Of a stretch of 64,000 nucleotides of DNA, positions 48,178 to 57,223 are shown piece after piece; within the stretch, counting starts at the first letter, position 1; every line of letters begins with the position of its first letter. The stretch lies in contig CAZRRO010000002.1 of the NCBI GenBank assembly GCA_964602595.1, positions 310,001 to 374,000 on the forward strand. The letters run 5' to 3'. Made by a program: the position numbers and the translations under genes. Below the pieces are notes generated by a model. That model ran no database searches and was not told the origin of the DNA. It worked only from the letters and a program-made list of their open reading frames with translations. Origin of the DNA: CAIWAH01 sp964602595. Its GTDB lineage: Bacteria; Verrucomicrobiota; Verrucomicrobiia; Limisphaerales; UBA9464.

Positions 48178-49418
48178 AACGGCCCAACTGGCTGCTCCTT
48201 TCGTTGGCGCTGAACGCCCTGCTCGTCCTGGCTCTGGGCTGGGTTTGGCGTCCCCGGGTCGTTCCGGCAACCGACGCCGGAGTCGCTCCCACGGCGACGG
48301 CCGTTGTCGCGTCGGCCGAAGCGCGGCTCGCGTTCAAGAACCAGGCCGCCGCCGATCCGCGGCTCAGACAGTTTACCACGGAGTCGGTGGACTGGTCCCG
48401 GTTCTCGACGGGCGATTGGCCGCGCTTCCGGGACGAATTGGTCGCCTGCGGATGTCCGCGCCCGACGGTCCGGCACATTTTGGTGCCCTTGGTGAACCGG
48501 CACTTTTCCCAACGTCTCCAAGCGGCCGCCGCCGAAATCTCAGCCCGCTTCTGGGAAGTGTTTTGCCCGCCCGCCCGCGAGCGGAAGGAAACCTGGGAAA
48601 AGCGGTTCGAGACGCTGGATTCGGAACGCCGGGCGACCCTGGAGCAATTGTTCCCAGGCAACTGGACCGAATCGGCTGAACCGCCCGTGCAACTGCCCGA
48701 CACGCGCCTGGGTTTCCTCCCGCCGGCCTTGGCCGACCAGGTGCTGGCAGCGGAAAAGAACCGGGAGGCGTTGATTGAAGAGGCCCACAACACTCAGACC
48801 GAACCTCACCTCCAGGAAGAACTCATCCAGCAGGCCCGGGCCGCGTTCGAGGCGGAACTGAAGCGACTGCTGAGTCCGGAGGAACTGGCGGAATGGCGCG
48901 CCCGCAACTCCAGCCGCGCGGGCTGGGTGAAACACCTGAACGGCGTCGAACTATCCCCGGCCGAGCTGGCCGAAATCGCCCGGCTGAAGGACACCGAAAG
49001 CGGCCGCGGCAACCCGCCGCCCATGTCCCCGGGGGAGCAGGAGACCGAGATCAAGGCCCTTCTCGGGCCGGAACGATTCGCGGAATTCGAGCGGGCCCAG
49101 GACGGCAGCTACCAGCAATGGCTCAACCTGTCCCGGCGAACCGGGCTCGGCGAATCGGAGCTAAATACGCTCTGGCAGAAGCAAAAGGACGTGCAGGCCC
49201 AGGCCAGGCAACTCGTCCGCGACCCGGCTTTGTCCCGGGCAGACTGCACGGCGGAACTGACCGCCCTACGGGTGCAGCACGAGGAGCTAATCCGCGAATC
49301 GCTGGCCCCGATTCCAGGCGCCTTCGAAGCGTGGCAGCGGCAGCAAACTCATTGGCTGAAGGAAACCTTTTCCGTGCCGGCGGCCAACCCGGTGAATGAC
49401 TGGCTCAAGCAACCTTGA
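48174..49418 (+). CDS. Membrane-anchored protein of unknown function, second of the pair
   Basis: 414 residues from the ATG at 48174, overlapping the previous stop by 4 bp. N-terminal membrane helix WLLLSLALNALLVLALGW, Ala/Pro/Val linker, the GCPRPTVRHIL motif near residue 95, then a predominantly helical domain with several Glu-rich amphipathic stretches. It is a diverged paralogue of the gene before it. The stop lies 4 bp from the stop of the convergent ABC ATPase gene. Function unknown; likely a complex of the two proteins given coupling. Confidence 0.75.
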   Translation: MKRPNWLLLSLALNALLVLALGWVWRPRVVPATDAGVAPTATAVVASAEARLAFKNQAAADPRLRQFTTESVDWSRFSTGDWPRFRDELVACGCPRPTVRHILVPLVNRHFSQRLQAAAAEISARFWEVFCPPARERKETWEKRFETLDSERRATLEQLFPGNWTESAEPPVQLPDTRLGFLPPALADQVLAAEKNREALIEEAHNTQTEPHLQEELIQQARAAFEAELKRLLSPEELAEWRARNSSRAGWVKHLNGVELSPAELAEIARLKDTESGRGNPPPMSPGEQETEIKALLGPERFAEFERAQDGSYQQWLNLSRRTGLGESELNTLWQKQKDVQAQARQLVRDPALSRADCTAELTALRVQHEELIRESLAPIPGAFEAWQRQQTHWLKETFSVPAANPVNDWLKQP

Positions 49419-49422
49419 GCAT

Positions 49423-50379
<957 letters not shown>

Positions 50380-50489
50380 CGGCACCGACGCACGCTAGGC
50401 CGGCCCACGCCGCGAAGGAACCGCAAAGCAATCCGCGTCCCCCAAATCGTGGCTGGCGAAGGCCCGCCGTTCGCCGCTTCCATGGGCGC

Positions 50490-53171
50490 ATGTTCAGCCG
50501 GTTCATCGTGGCGGGTAGTTTGGCCCTCGTCTTGGCGCAGGCGGCGGAGCCGGAGATCACCGCGGACCAAATGCCGCGAGTGCCGGCCACCGAACCCGCC
50601 CAGGCGCCCGGAACCTTTGTTTTCCGCCCCGGGTTCACCGCCCAGTCGGTCGCCGCCGAGCCGCTGATCGGCAGTCCGGTGGCGCTTGATGTGGACGAAC
50701 AGGGCCGGGCTTATGTCGTCGAGATGCGTGACTATTCTGAGCGACGACCGGAACAGCTCGGCCGCATCAAGCGGCTGGAAGACACCGACGGCGATGGCCG
50801 TTATGACCGGGCAACCGTGTTCCTGGCCAACCTGCCCTGGCCCACGGCGATCACCTGCTGGAACGGGGGCGTCTTCATCGGGTCCACGCCGGACGTGCTC
50901 TACGCGAAGGACACCGACGGCGACGGCGTGGCCGACATCCAGGAAACGGTTTTCACCGGTTTCGCCAGCGACTATGCGCCCTACGCCACCAACAAACTAA
51001 ACGTCCAGGCGCTGCTCAATTCGTTCCATTGGGGTGTGGACCAGCGCATCCACGGCGCCACGAGCGTGAGCGGCGGCAAGGTGCGCCGGGTGGACAGCGC
51101 GTTTACCCGGGCGTGGCGCAAGCCAGCCGGGGCATCGGCGGAAGGCGCGGGCCGGGAACTCGATCTCCGCGGCCGCGACTTCTCCTTCGATCCGCGAACG
51201 CTGGAGCTGCGCGCCGAACCGGGCGGCGGCCAGCACGGCATGGCGTTCGACGATGCCGGCCGCAAGTTCGTGTGCTCCAACTCCGATCACCTCCAACTCA
51301 TCGCCTTCAACGAACTGGGCGCGTCCTCGAATCCATTCCACGAGTTCCCTGCCGGCCGGCACAGCATCGCCGCCGACGGCCCGGCCGCGGAAGTTTTCCG
51401 GCGCAGTCCCGACGAACCGTGGCGCGTCCTGCGCACCCGCTGGCGCGTGACCGGCGTGGTCGAGGGCATGATCGAGGGCGGCGGCCGGGCGAGCGGATAT
51501 TTCACCGGCGCCACCGGGGTGACCATCTACCGCGGCGATGCTTTCGGCGAAGACTTCGCCGGCGACGCCTTCATCGCGGACTGTGGCAGCAACCTCGTCC
51601 ACCGGAAGAAACTCCGGCGCGGTCCCGACGGCCTCCTGCTGGTCGGCGAACGGGCGGCGGACGAACAAAAGTCCGAATTCCTCGCGAGCACCGACAACTG
51701 GTTCCGGCCCGTGCAGTTCTTCAACGCGCCTGATGGTTGCCTGTGGGTTGTGGACATGTATCGCGAGACCATCGAACACCCTTGGTCATTGCCGGCGAAC
51801 TTGAAGAAGCATCTCAACCTCGACAGCGGACGCGAGCGCGGGCGGTTGTGGCGAATCGCGCCGAACGGGTTCAAGGCGCAAGGTTCGCGGTTCCAGGTTC
51901 CGGCCTCTGACCCCGCCGCGCTCGTCCGTTTTCTCGCCCATCCGAACGCCTGGCATCGCGACACGGCGAGCCGCCTGCTGATGGAACGCGCCGATGCGGG
52001 TTCGCTGCCGCTGCTGCGGGCCATGGTCCGGGAATCGACGAACCCGCTGGGACGGTTGAACGCCCTTCGCCTGCTGGCCGCGTTGAACGGCTTGGACGAT
52101 TCCCAACTGGTTGCCGCCCTCGGCGACCGTGACGCCACCGTGCGACGCCACGCGATCCAACTCACCGCCCAGCAGGGTGCGGGCGGACAATTCCGCGTGA
52201 ACACGCCGGCACTTCGCGACACAGTGATCGCGCAGGCCGCGACCGAAACGGACCCGCTCAACCAACTGGAACTCACCTTCGCGCTCGCCCACTTACCGGT
52301 CGCGCAGAAGGTGGCGCCGCTGGCCCAACTGTTGCGCTCGCCGCACGCGCGGGTGATCGCCGCCGCGGTTCATGCTGGTTACGGCGCGGAACAGTTGCTG
52401 TGGACGGCCATTTCCGCGCCGAGACCCGAGCCGGCCGTGGCGGCATTGACCGAATTGGCCGGCGTCCTGGGCCGGCGCGGCGGCCGGTCCGAGGTCGCGT
52501 TGGTGGTCGGTTCGCTGCGCGCGTGGACCGGCAAGCCCGGCATGAATGCGATTGCCGACGCCTTCGCCCGCGGACTGGCCCGGGGCGGCCATTCGCTGGC
52601 CAGCCTGGAGTCGGCGGACGCGACGTTGCTCGCTGCCTCCTGGCAACGGGCCACCAACCGACCGGCGGCGGCCAAGGCCTTCACCGCCGGCGCGCTCGAC
52701 ACGAACCGCCTCGCCGTCATCGCCTCGTTCCTGCCCGCGCTTGACCTCAAGGGTGATGCGCAACGGGGCGCGGCCATCTTCCGCGAACGCTGCGTGACCT
52801 GCCACGCCCTCCGCGGCGAAGGCACCGCGCTGGGCCCCGACCTCGCCTCGGTGGCGGCCAACGGCGGCGACAAGCTCCTCGTCTCGATCTTTGATCCCAA
52901 CCGTGAGGTCGCGCCCAACTTCACCGCCTGGACCGCGGAAACCAAAGACGGCGAGAGCACCTCCGGCCTGCTGGTGCGCGAGACGGATTCCTCGGTGACC
53001 CTGAAACTGGCCGGCGGAACGGAGGCCGTGTTCCCGCGCGCGCAGATCAAACAGCTCCGGCAGGAATCCCGTTCACTGATGCCGGAGGGATTGGAATCGG
53101 GACTCAACCCTTCCGATGTCGCGGGCCTGCTAGCCTGGCTCACGCTGCGGCCGAACAGCACTTCGCCATGA
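50490..53171 (+). CDS. PVC-type membrane-associated dehydrogenase-like protein with C-terminal haem CxxCH domain
   Basis: 893 residues with a signal peptide to about residue 19. The N-terminal region (to about 440) is the beta-propeller-type domain typical of Pirellula/Verrucomicrobium dehydrogenase-like proteins (FRPGFTAQSVAAEPLIGSP, DTDGDGRYDRA, WGVDQRIHGA and MYRETIEHPW). The middle, about 470-720, is helical and HEAT-like. The C-terminal haem domain has CVTCH near residue 767 and the GPDLASVAANGG distal part. The two modules are those of TIGR02604 and TIGR02603. Likely a periplasmic redox protein involved in carbohydrate or sulfated-glycan catabolism; substrate unknown. The stop overlaps the next start by 4 bp. 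Confidence 0.9.
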   Translation: MFSRFIVAGSLALVLAQAAEPEITADQMPRVPATEPAQAPGTFVFRPGFTAQSVAAEPLIGSPVALDVDEQGRAYVVEMRDYSERRPEQLGRIKRLEDTDGDGRYDRATVFLANLPWPTAITCWNGGVFIGSTPDVLYAKDTDGDGVADIQETVFTGFASDYAPYATNKLNVQALLNSFHWGVDQRIHGATSVSGGKVRRVDSAFTRAWRKPAGASAEGAGRELDLRGRDFSFDPRTLELRAEPGGGQHGMAFDDAGRKFVCSNSDHLQLIAFNELGASSNPFHEFPAGRHSIAADGPAAEVFRRSPDEPWRVLRTRWRVTGVVEGMIEGGGRASGYFTGATGVTIYRGDAFGEDFAGDAFIADCGSNLVHRKKLRRGPDGLLLVGERAADEQKSEFLASTDNWFRPVQFFNAPDGCLWVVDMYRETIEHPWSLPANLKKHLNLDSGRERGRLWRIAPNGFKAQGSRFQVPASDPAALVRFLAHPNAWHRDTASRLLMERADAGSLPLLRAMVRESTNPLGRLNALRLLAALNGLDDSQLVAALGDRDATVRRHAIQLTAQQGAGGQFRVNTPALRDTVIAQAATETDPLNQLELTFALAHLPVAQKVAPLAQLLRSPHARVIAAAVHAGYGAEQLLWTAISAPRPEPAVAALTELAGVLGRRGGRSEVALVVGSLRAWTGKPGMNAIADAFARGLARGGHSLASLESADATLLAASWQRATNRPAAAKAFTAGALDTNRLAVIASFLPALDLKGDAQRGAAIFRERCVTCHALRGEGTALGPDLASVAANGGDKLLVSIFDPNREVAPNFTAWTAETKDGESTSGLLVRETDSSVTLKLAGGTEAVFPRAQIKQLRQESRSLMPEGLESGLNPSDVAGLLAWLTLRPNSTSP

Positions 53172-53614
53172 ACGCCGTCTTCCAGTGTCCCCGTTGCAAT
53201 ACTCCGCTCGGCACGCCCGACGAACCCAAGCCGGCACCACTGCCGCCGTGCCCGCAGTGCGGCTGGTCCCGCGCCGCGCGCCGGAGCCTGGAACTGGACG
53301 TGGGGTTATGGCTGACCGCGGGGCTGTTCGTTGCGCTGGGACTCGGCGCCGGCTGGCTGACGGCCCACGCCAAGGTCGCCGTCCTGTTCGCCCTGATCCT
53401 GTTCGGACCGGTCGCAACGGTGGGAATCGCCCGGGGTTTCCCGGAAGGTTGGCTGCTGCTGAATGGCGCCTACGCCGGCGGCCTGCTGGCCGGCCTGACC
53501 TTTTGGCCGGACGGTGAAACCTTCAGCCCGGGCAACCTCCGTTTCCCGCTGGCCTTCGCGGTCAGCAGCCTGCTGTTGGGCTGGTTCGTGGGCTGGCTGA
53601 AACATTCCGACTGA
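53168..53614 (+). CDS. Zinc-ribbon membrane protein of unknown function
   Basis: 148 residues, ATG overlapping the previous stop by 4 bp. An N-terminal zinc ribbon has CPRC (residues 8-11) and CPQC (28-31). At least four hydrophobic segments follow between about 47 and 145 (LTAGLFVALGLGAGW, AVLFALILFGPVATVGIA, LLNGAYAGGLLAGLTF and FAVSSLLLGWFVGWL). It is a small inner-membrane protein. Coupling to the haem protein suggests the same pathway, with no direct evidence. It is convergent with the ABC permease gene. Confidence 0.72.
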   Translation: MNAVFQCPRCNTPLGTPDEPKPAPLPPCPQCGWSRAARRSLELDVGLWLTAGLFVALGLGAGWLTAHAKVAVLFALILFGPVATVGIARGFPEGWLLLNGAYAGGLLAGLTFWPDGETFSPGNLRFPLAFAVSSLLLGWFVGWLKHSD

Positions 53615-53638
53615 CGCCAGCCGTGCGCCCCGGTTCGT

Positions 53639-55324
53639 TCACTCGCGTTTCATGAGGTCGAACCAGTGGCGGTCGAGGGCCAGCCGGTAGCCGCGTTCCC
53701 ACAGCCGGGCCGTGACCGCGGCGCCAAGCAGGCACCACCAGCCGGCCTCGCTCAGGAAGGCGGCCAGCAGCAAAGCAGCCAGCAGCGCGAGGCAACCGAG
53801 GTGCCAGCCGAGGATCAGGAGTGATCTCGCTCGCAGTTGATTGACGTCATTCGTGACCTGGGCGACCCGCACCACCAGCCACGCCGGCGTGATGGCCCAG
53901 GCCGCGAAGCCGGCGCGCACCGCGAAATCGACGCCCACCCACCACGGACGCTCCAGCATGACCGCGGCGCAAGCGCCGAACGCGGTCACCAAGGGCAGCG
54001 CGGCCAAGGTTCGCACAAGGCTCGCCTTGTTCAGCAGTCCGAGCAGTTCCTTCACGCCGCGCGGATAGACGCCGTAGGGCGACAGTTTGACGGTGGCGCC
54101 AAACGGCGTCTGGAGACGGCTGCCCGCGAGACCAATCAGCACCGGAAGGCAGGAAAGGCCGCCCAACACTCCGCCAACCGGCAAGGCGCTTTCCAGCCAG
54201 GTCCATCCGAGCAGCCGACCACTGAGCGTCAGCACCAACGATCCGCCCAGCAGCATGGCGCCGGTCTTCCAGGCAAACGTCCAAGTCGGGCCGGTTGCCC
54301 AGTCCCACTCGGCGAGCAGGCGTTCCCGCGGCGTCCACCACCGCCAGACCCACCGCTCGATCCAGCCCGAATTGGGTTCCGACGCTGGCAACAGGAATTC
54401 CCGGCTCAGGATGCGGTCCGTGATTTCGGTGAGGCCCGTGCGCGGCGGAGCCTCGAAGTGTCCGACCAGCGCCTCGCGATCTTCAGGCGAACAATCTTCC
54501 GGCACCTCGGCGGCGTAATCCAGCAACACGGCTTCGCGGAACTGATAGCGCTGTTCCAGCCACCGGCGCACCGCTGGCACCAGCGTGGTCAGGGCAATGG
54601 CCGGCAGTAGCCAGAGCGCATCGGAGGCGTGGGACTGGCCGGTGAGCCAACGGTGGCCGGGCCCGACCAGCCATCCGGTCGGCAGCACTCCGACGAGCAG
54701 GTCGCCTTGCTCGTTGAGCCAGGAAATCACCGCCGCCCGCAGCGGCGCCGGGGCAAAGTTGCTGCCCAGCCACAGCGTAACGAGACCGACCCAGCCAAGT
54801 CCGTAAGCGCGCGCAGCGTGCCGCCAGCGCAAGGCGAGAAACCCCAGGACAAAGACATAGGTGCCGAGAAGCGCTCCGGCCAGCCCGGCCAGGGGCCACG
54901 GCACCTCGGCGCCCCGGCCGGTGACTTGCACGACCCAGGCAATCACCGCCCCGGCCAACGGCAGCCAGCCGAGTTGGCGCAGGCCCAGCCGCAGTTGCCG
55001 CCGGAAGACGGCTTCGCGGGATGCAGGCAACAAGGCCTGGGCCAGCAAGTCCGGATGCTGGTAAATCGCCTTCAGCAGCTGCCCGTGGAGGTTGAGCGCC
55101 ACGAGCAGCGCCAGCACCGACAGCAACGCCCGCCGCCCCGGCCCGGCCAACGGTTCCGCCACGCTGATGCCCAGGCACACGACGCCGAAGATCGCGATTG
55201 AGGCCCCCGCATTGCCCAGTTGGGTGGACCGCAGCCAGCGCCAGCGATGCACTCGGCGCGGCACGCCGGTGGCTTGGACCGCCGACCGCAGGCTCCGGTA
55301 GAAGTTCCGGTCCTCGCTGCTCAC
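53639..55324 (-). CDS. Polytopic membrane protein, probable ABC exporter permease
   Basis: 561 residues from a GTG at 55324 that overlaps the stop of the adjacent ATPase gene (GTGA). A longer frame exists upstream but has no membrane or conserved sequence. At least ten hydrophobic segments occur, such as ASIAIFGVVCLGISV, LLSVLALLVALNL, PLAGLAGALLGTYVFVLGFLAL and LGCLALLAALLLAAF. No permease family was recognised by sequence. Tight coupling with an ABC ATPase makes a two-component transporter subunit the best guess. Confidence 0.75.
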   Translation of the reverse strand: MSSEDRNFYRSLRSAVQATGVPRRVHRWRWLRSTQLGNAGASIAIFGVVCLGISVAEPLAGPGRRALLSVLALLVALNLHGQLLKAIYQHPDLLAQALLPASREAVFRRQLRLGLRQLGWLPLAGAVIAWVVQVTGRGAEVPWPLAGLAGALLGTYVFVLGFLALRWRHAARAYGLGWVGLVTLWLGSNFAPAPLRAAVISWLNEQGDLLVGVLPTGWLVGPGHRWLTGQSHASDALWLLPAIALTTLVPAVRRWLEQRYQFREAVLLDYAAEVPEDCSPEDREALVGHFEAPPRTGLTEITDRILSREFLLPASEPNSGWIERWVWRWWTPRERLLAEWDWATGPTWTFAWKTGAMLLGGSLVLTLSGRLLGWTWLESALPVGGVLGGLSCLPVLIGLAGSRLQTPFGATVKLSPYGVYPRGVKELLGLLNKASLVRTLAALPLVTAFGACAAVMLERPWWVGVDFAVRAGFAAWAITPAWLVVRVAQVTNDVNQLRARSLLILGWHLGCLALLAALLLAAFLSEAGWWCLLGAAVTARLWERGYRLALDRHWFDLMKRE

Positions 55325-56055
55325 TGCGTTTCCTCCCGCAGCTGCTGGAAGAGGCGCTCCAGGACATCCGCGTCGCCACCGGCCCGGGAACGCAGCTCGT
55401 CCACCGGCGCGAAGGCGCGGACCTCGCCCTCGTGGAGCAGGCACACGCGGTCGCTGAAGCGTTCAACCAAGTCGAGCACCTGCGTGGTGTAGATCACCGT
55501 CCGGCCGCGCGCGACGGCGTCGCGGGTGTGGCGCTTGAAGGCGCTGAGCCCGTGCGGGTCCATGCCCGAGGCCAGCGGTTCGTCGAGCAGCCACAGTTCG
55601 GGGTCCACCGCCAGCAAGGCCACGAGGGCGACCTTGTAAGTCTGGCCGCGGGACAGCGTGGCCACCGGTGCGTCGGCCAGGGTCAACAGGTCGAAATCGC
55701 GGAGCAATTCCACCAGCCGCGTCTCGACGCCCGGACGGTCGGCCTCGTAGAGCCGCAGGATGAGCGCGAGGTTGCGCAGCACCGATTCGTCCGGGAACAA
55801 CGGCGGGAAATCGGGCAGGAAGAAGAACCGGCGGCGTTGGCCGAGGTCCTCGCGGCGGAACGGCTCCTGGTCGAACCGGACGATGCCGTGGTCCGGCGCG
55901 GCGACCCCGGCCAGCAGCCGGAGAAACGTCGTCTTGCCCGCGCCGTTGGCCCCAAGCACGGCGACGAGTTGGCCCGGCGCCACGGAGAGCGACACCCGGT
56001 CCAGGGCGCGGACCGAGCCGTAGCGCTTGGAGACGGAATCAAGTTCGAGCTGCAC
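55321..56055 (-). CDS. ABC transporter ATP-binding protein
   Basis: 244 residues. Walker A GANGAGKTT at 35-43, a Q-loop replaced by LPDFPPLF-type sequence near 80-88, a variant signature LSRGQ at 134-138 (usually LSGGQ), Walker B LWLLDEP at 154-160 and an H-loop region YTTQVLD in which Gln replaces the usual His. The Arg in the signature and the missing switch His suggest altered ATPase kinetics. It is the first gene of a two-gene minus-strand operon with the polytopic protein. Substrate unknown. Confidence 0.87.
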   Translation of the reverse strand: MQLELDSVSKRYGSVRALDRVSLSVAPGQLVAVLGANGAGKTTFLRLLAGVAAPDHGIVRFDQEPFRREDLGQRRRFFFLPDFPPLFPDESVLRNLALILRLYEADRPGVETRLVELLRDFDLLTLADAPVATLSRGQTYKVALVALLAVDPELWLLDEPLASGMDPHGLSAFKRHTRDAVARGRTVIYTTQVLDLVERFSDRVCLLHEGEVRAFAPVDELRSRAGGDADVLERLFQQLREETQ

Positions 56056-56180
56056 GTCCGGATTCGTGCCCGAAAGCCGGGGCGAAGGCGACGGGTTTCG
56101 TTTCCCGCGGCCAGGTCACGGACGTCACAGGAGACCACATTTCGCCTGACGGGCCAACCCACCCCGCGGCACGTTGCGGC

Positions 56181-57173
56181 ATGTTCCCGCGCCTCCGCCT
56201 CCTGCTTGCCCTGCTGTGGCTGTCGCGGTCCCTGTCCGGCATCCGTGCCCAGCAACTGCCCGCCGACTGGCGCATCGCCGACACCAACCTGACCGCCTAC
56301 TTCGAGGCCGAGGTGACGCGCCTCGAATCCGCATGCCTCGCCGACGTGAAGACGCTCGAGGATTGGACGAATCAGCGCGACGAGCGCCGCCGGCAGTTGT
56401 TCGACATGTTGGGCCTGTGGCCGTTGCCGGAACGAACGGAGCTGAAGCCCGTCATTACCGGCAGGGTGGACGGCGATGACTTCACGGTGGAGAAGCTCCA
56501 CTTCCAGTCGCTGCCCGGACTCTACGTCACCGCGAACCTTTACCTGCCGCGTCACCTCGCGACGCCCGCCCCGGCCATCCTCTATGCCTGCGGCCACGCG
56601 GAGGTGAAGACCAACGGGGTCAGCTACGGCAACAAGACGTATTACCAACATCACGGCGTGTGGCTCGCGAGGCACGGTTACGTCTGCCTGACCATCGACA
56701 CGCTCCAGCTCGGCGAAATCCAGGGCGATCACCACGGCACCTATCGGCTCGGGCAATGGTGGTGGAATTCGCGCGGTTACACGCCGGCCGGCGTCGAGGC
56801 GTGGAACAGCATTCGCGCCCTAGATTATTTGGAGACGCGACCTGAAGTGGACCACACCCGCATCGGCATGACCGGCCGGAGCGGCGGCGGCAGCTACACG
56901 TGGACCACCGCGGCGCTCGATGATCGGGTGAAGGTCGCCGCGCCCGTCGCCGGCATCACCGACCTCCGCAATCAGGTCTGCGACGGTGCGGTCGAGGGCC
57001 ACTGCGACTGCATGTTCTTCGTGAACACCTACCACTGGAATTTCCCGCTCGTTGCCGCGCTCATCGCCCGACGCCCGACGCTAGAGCACTTCCATAAACT
57101 ATGTTGCGTTCTGGTGGAGGTGGCGGCGCCCACCCAAGGGAAGCACCTGAAGGAATTGATCGAAACAGAATGA
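56181..57173 (+). CDS. Exported alpha/beta-hydrolase (acetylxylan esterase-like), C-terminally truncated
   Basis: 330 residues. Signal peptide to about residue 24. The hydrolase fold is evident: PAILYACGHAEVKTNG near 131-146, the GRSGGG nucleophile elbow with Ser234, and FFVNTYHWNFPLVAALIA near 285-302. Members of the family continue here with a segment PRPLL and then the catalytic Asp and His; instead the frame reads ARRPTLEHF and ends after an unrelated 25-residue tail. The catalytic His region is therefore missing. Probably a truncated, inactive gene. A large LRR protein gene begins 51 bp downstream, so an insertion event may have caused the truncation. Confidence 0.75.
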   Translation: MFPRLRLLLALLWLSRSLSGIRAQQLPADWRIADTNLTAYFEAEVTRLESACLADVKTLEDWTNQRDERRRQLFDMLGLWPLPERTELKPVITGRVDGDDFTVEKLHFQSLPGLYVTANLYLPRHLATPAPAILYACGHAEVKTNGVSYGNKTYYQHHGVWLARHGYVCLTIDTLQLGEIQGDHHGTYRLGQWWWNSRGYTPAGVEAWNSIRALDYLETRPEVDHTRIGMTGRSGGGSYTWTTAALDDRVKVAAPVAGITDLRNQVCDGAVEGHCDCMFFVNTYHWNFPLVAALIARRPTLEHFHKLCCVLVEVAAPTQGKHLKELIETE

Positions 57174-57223
57174 GCCCGCTGGAAAACGATTTCCTTACCA
57201 TCCTCGGATTGCTTTCTGGCTGA

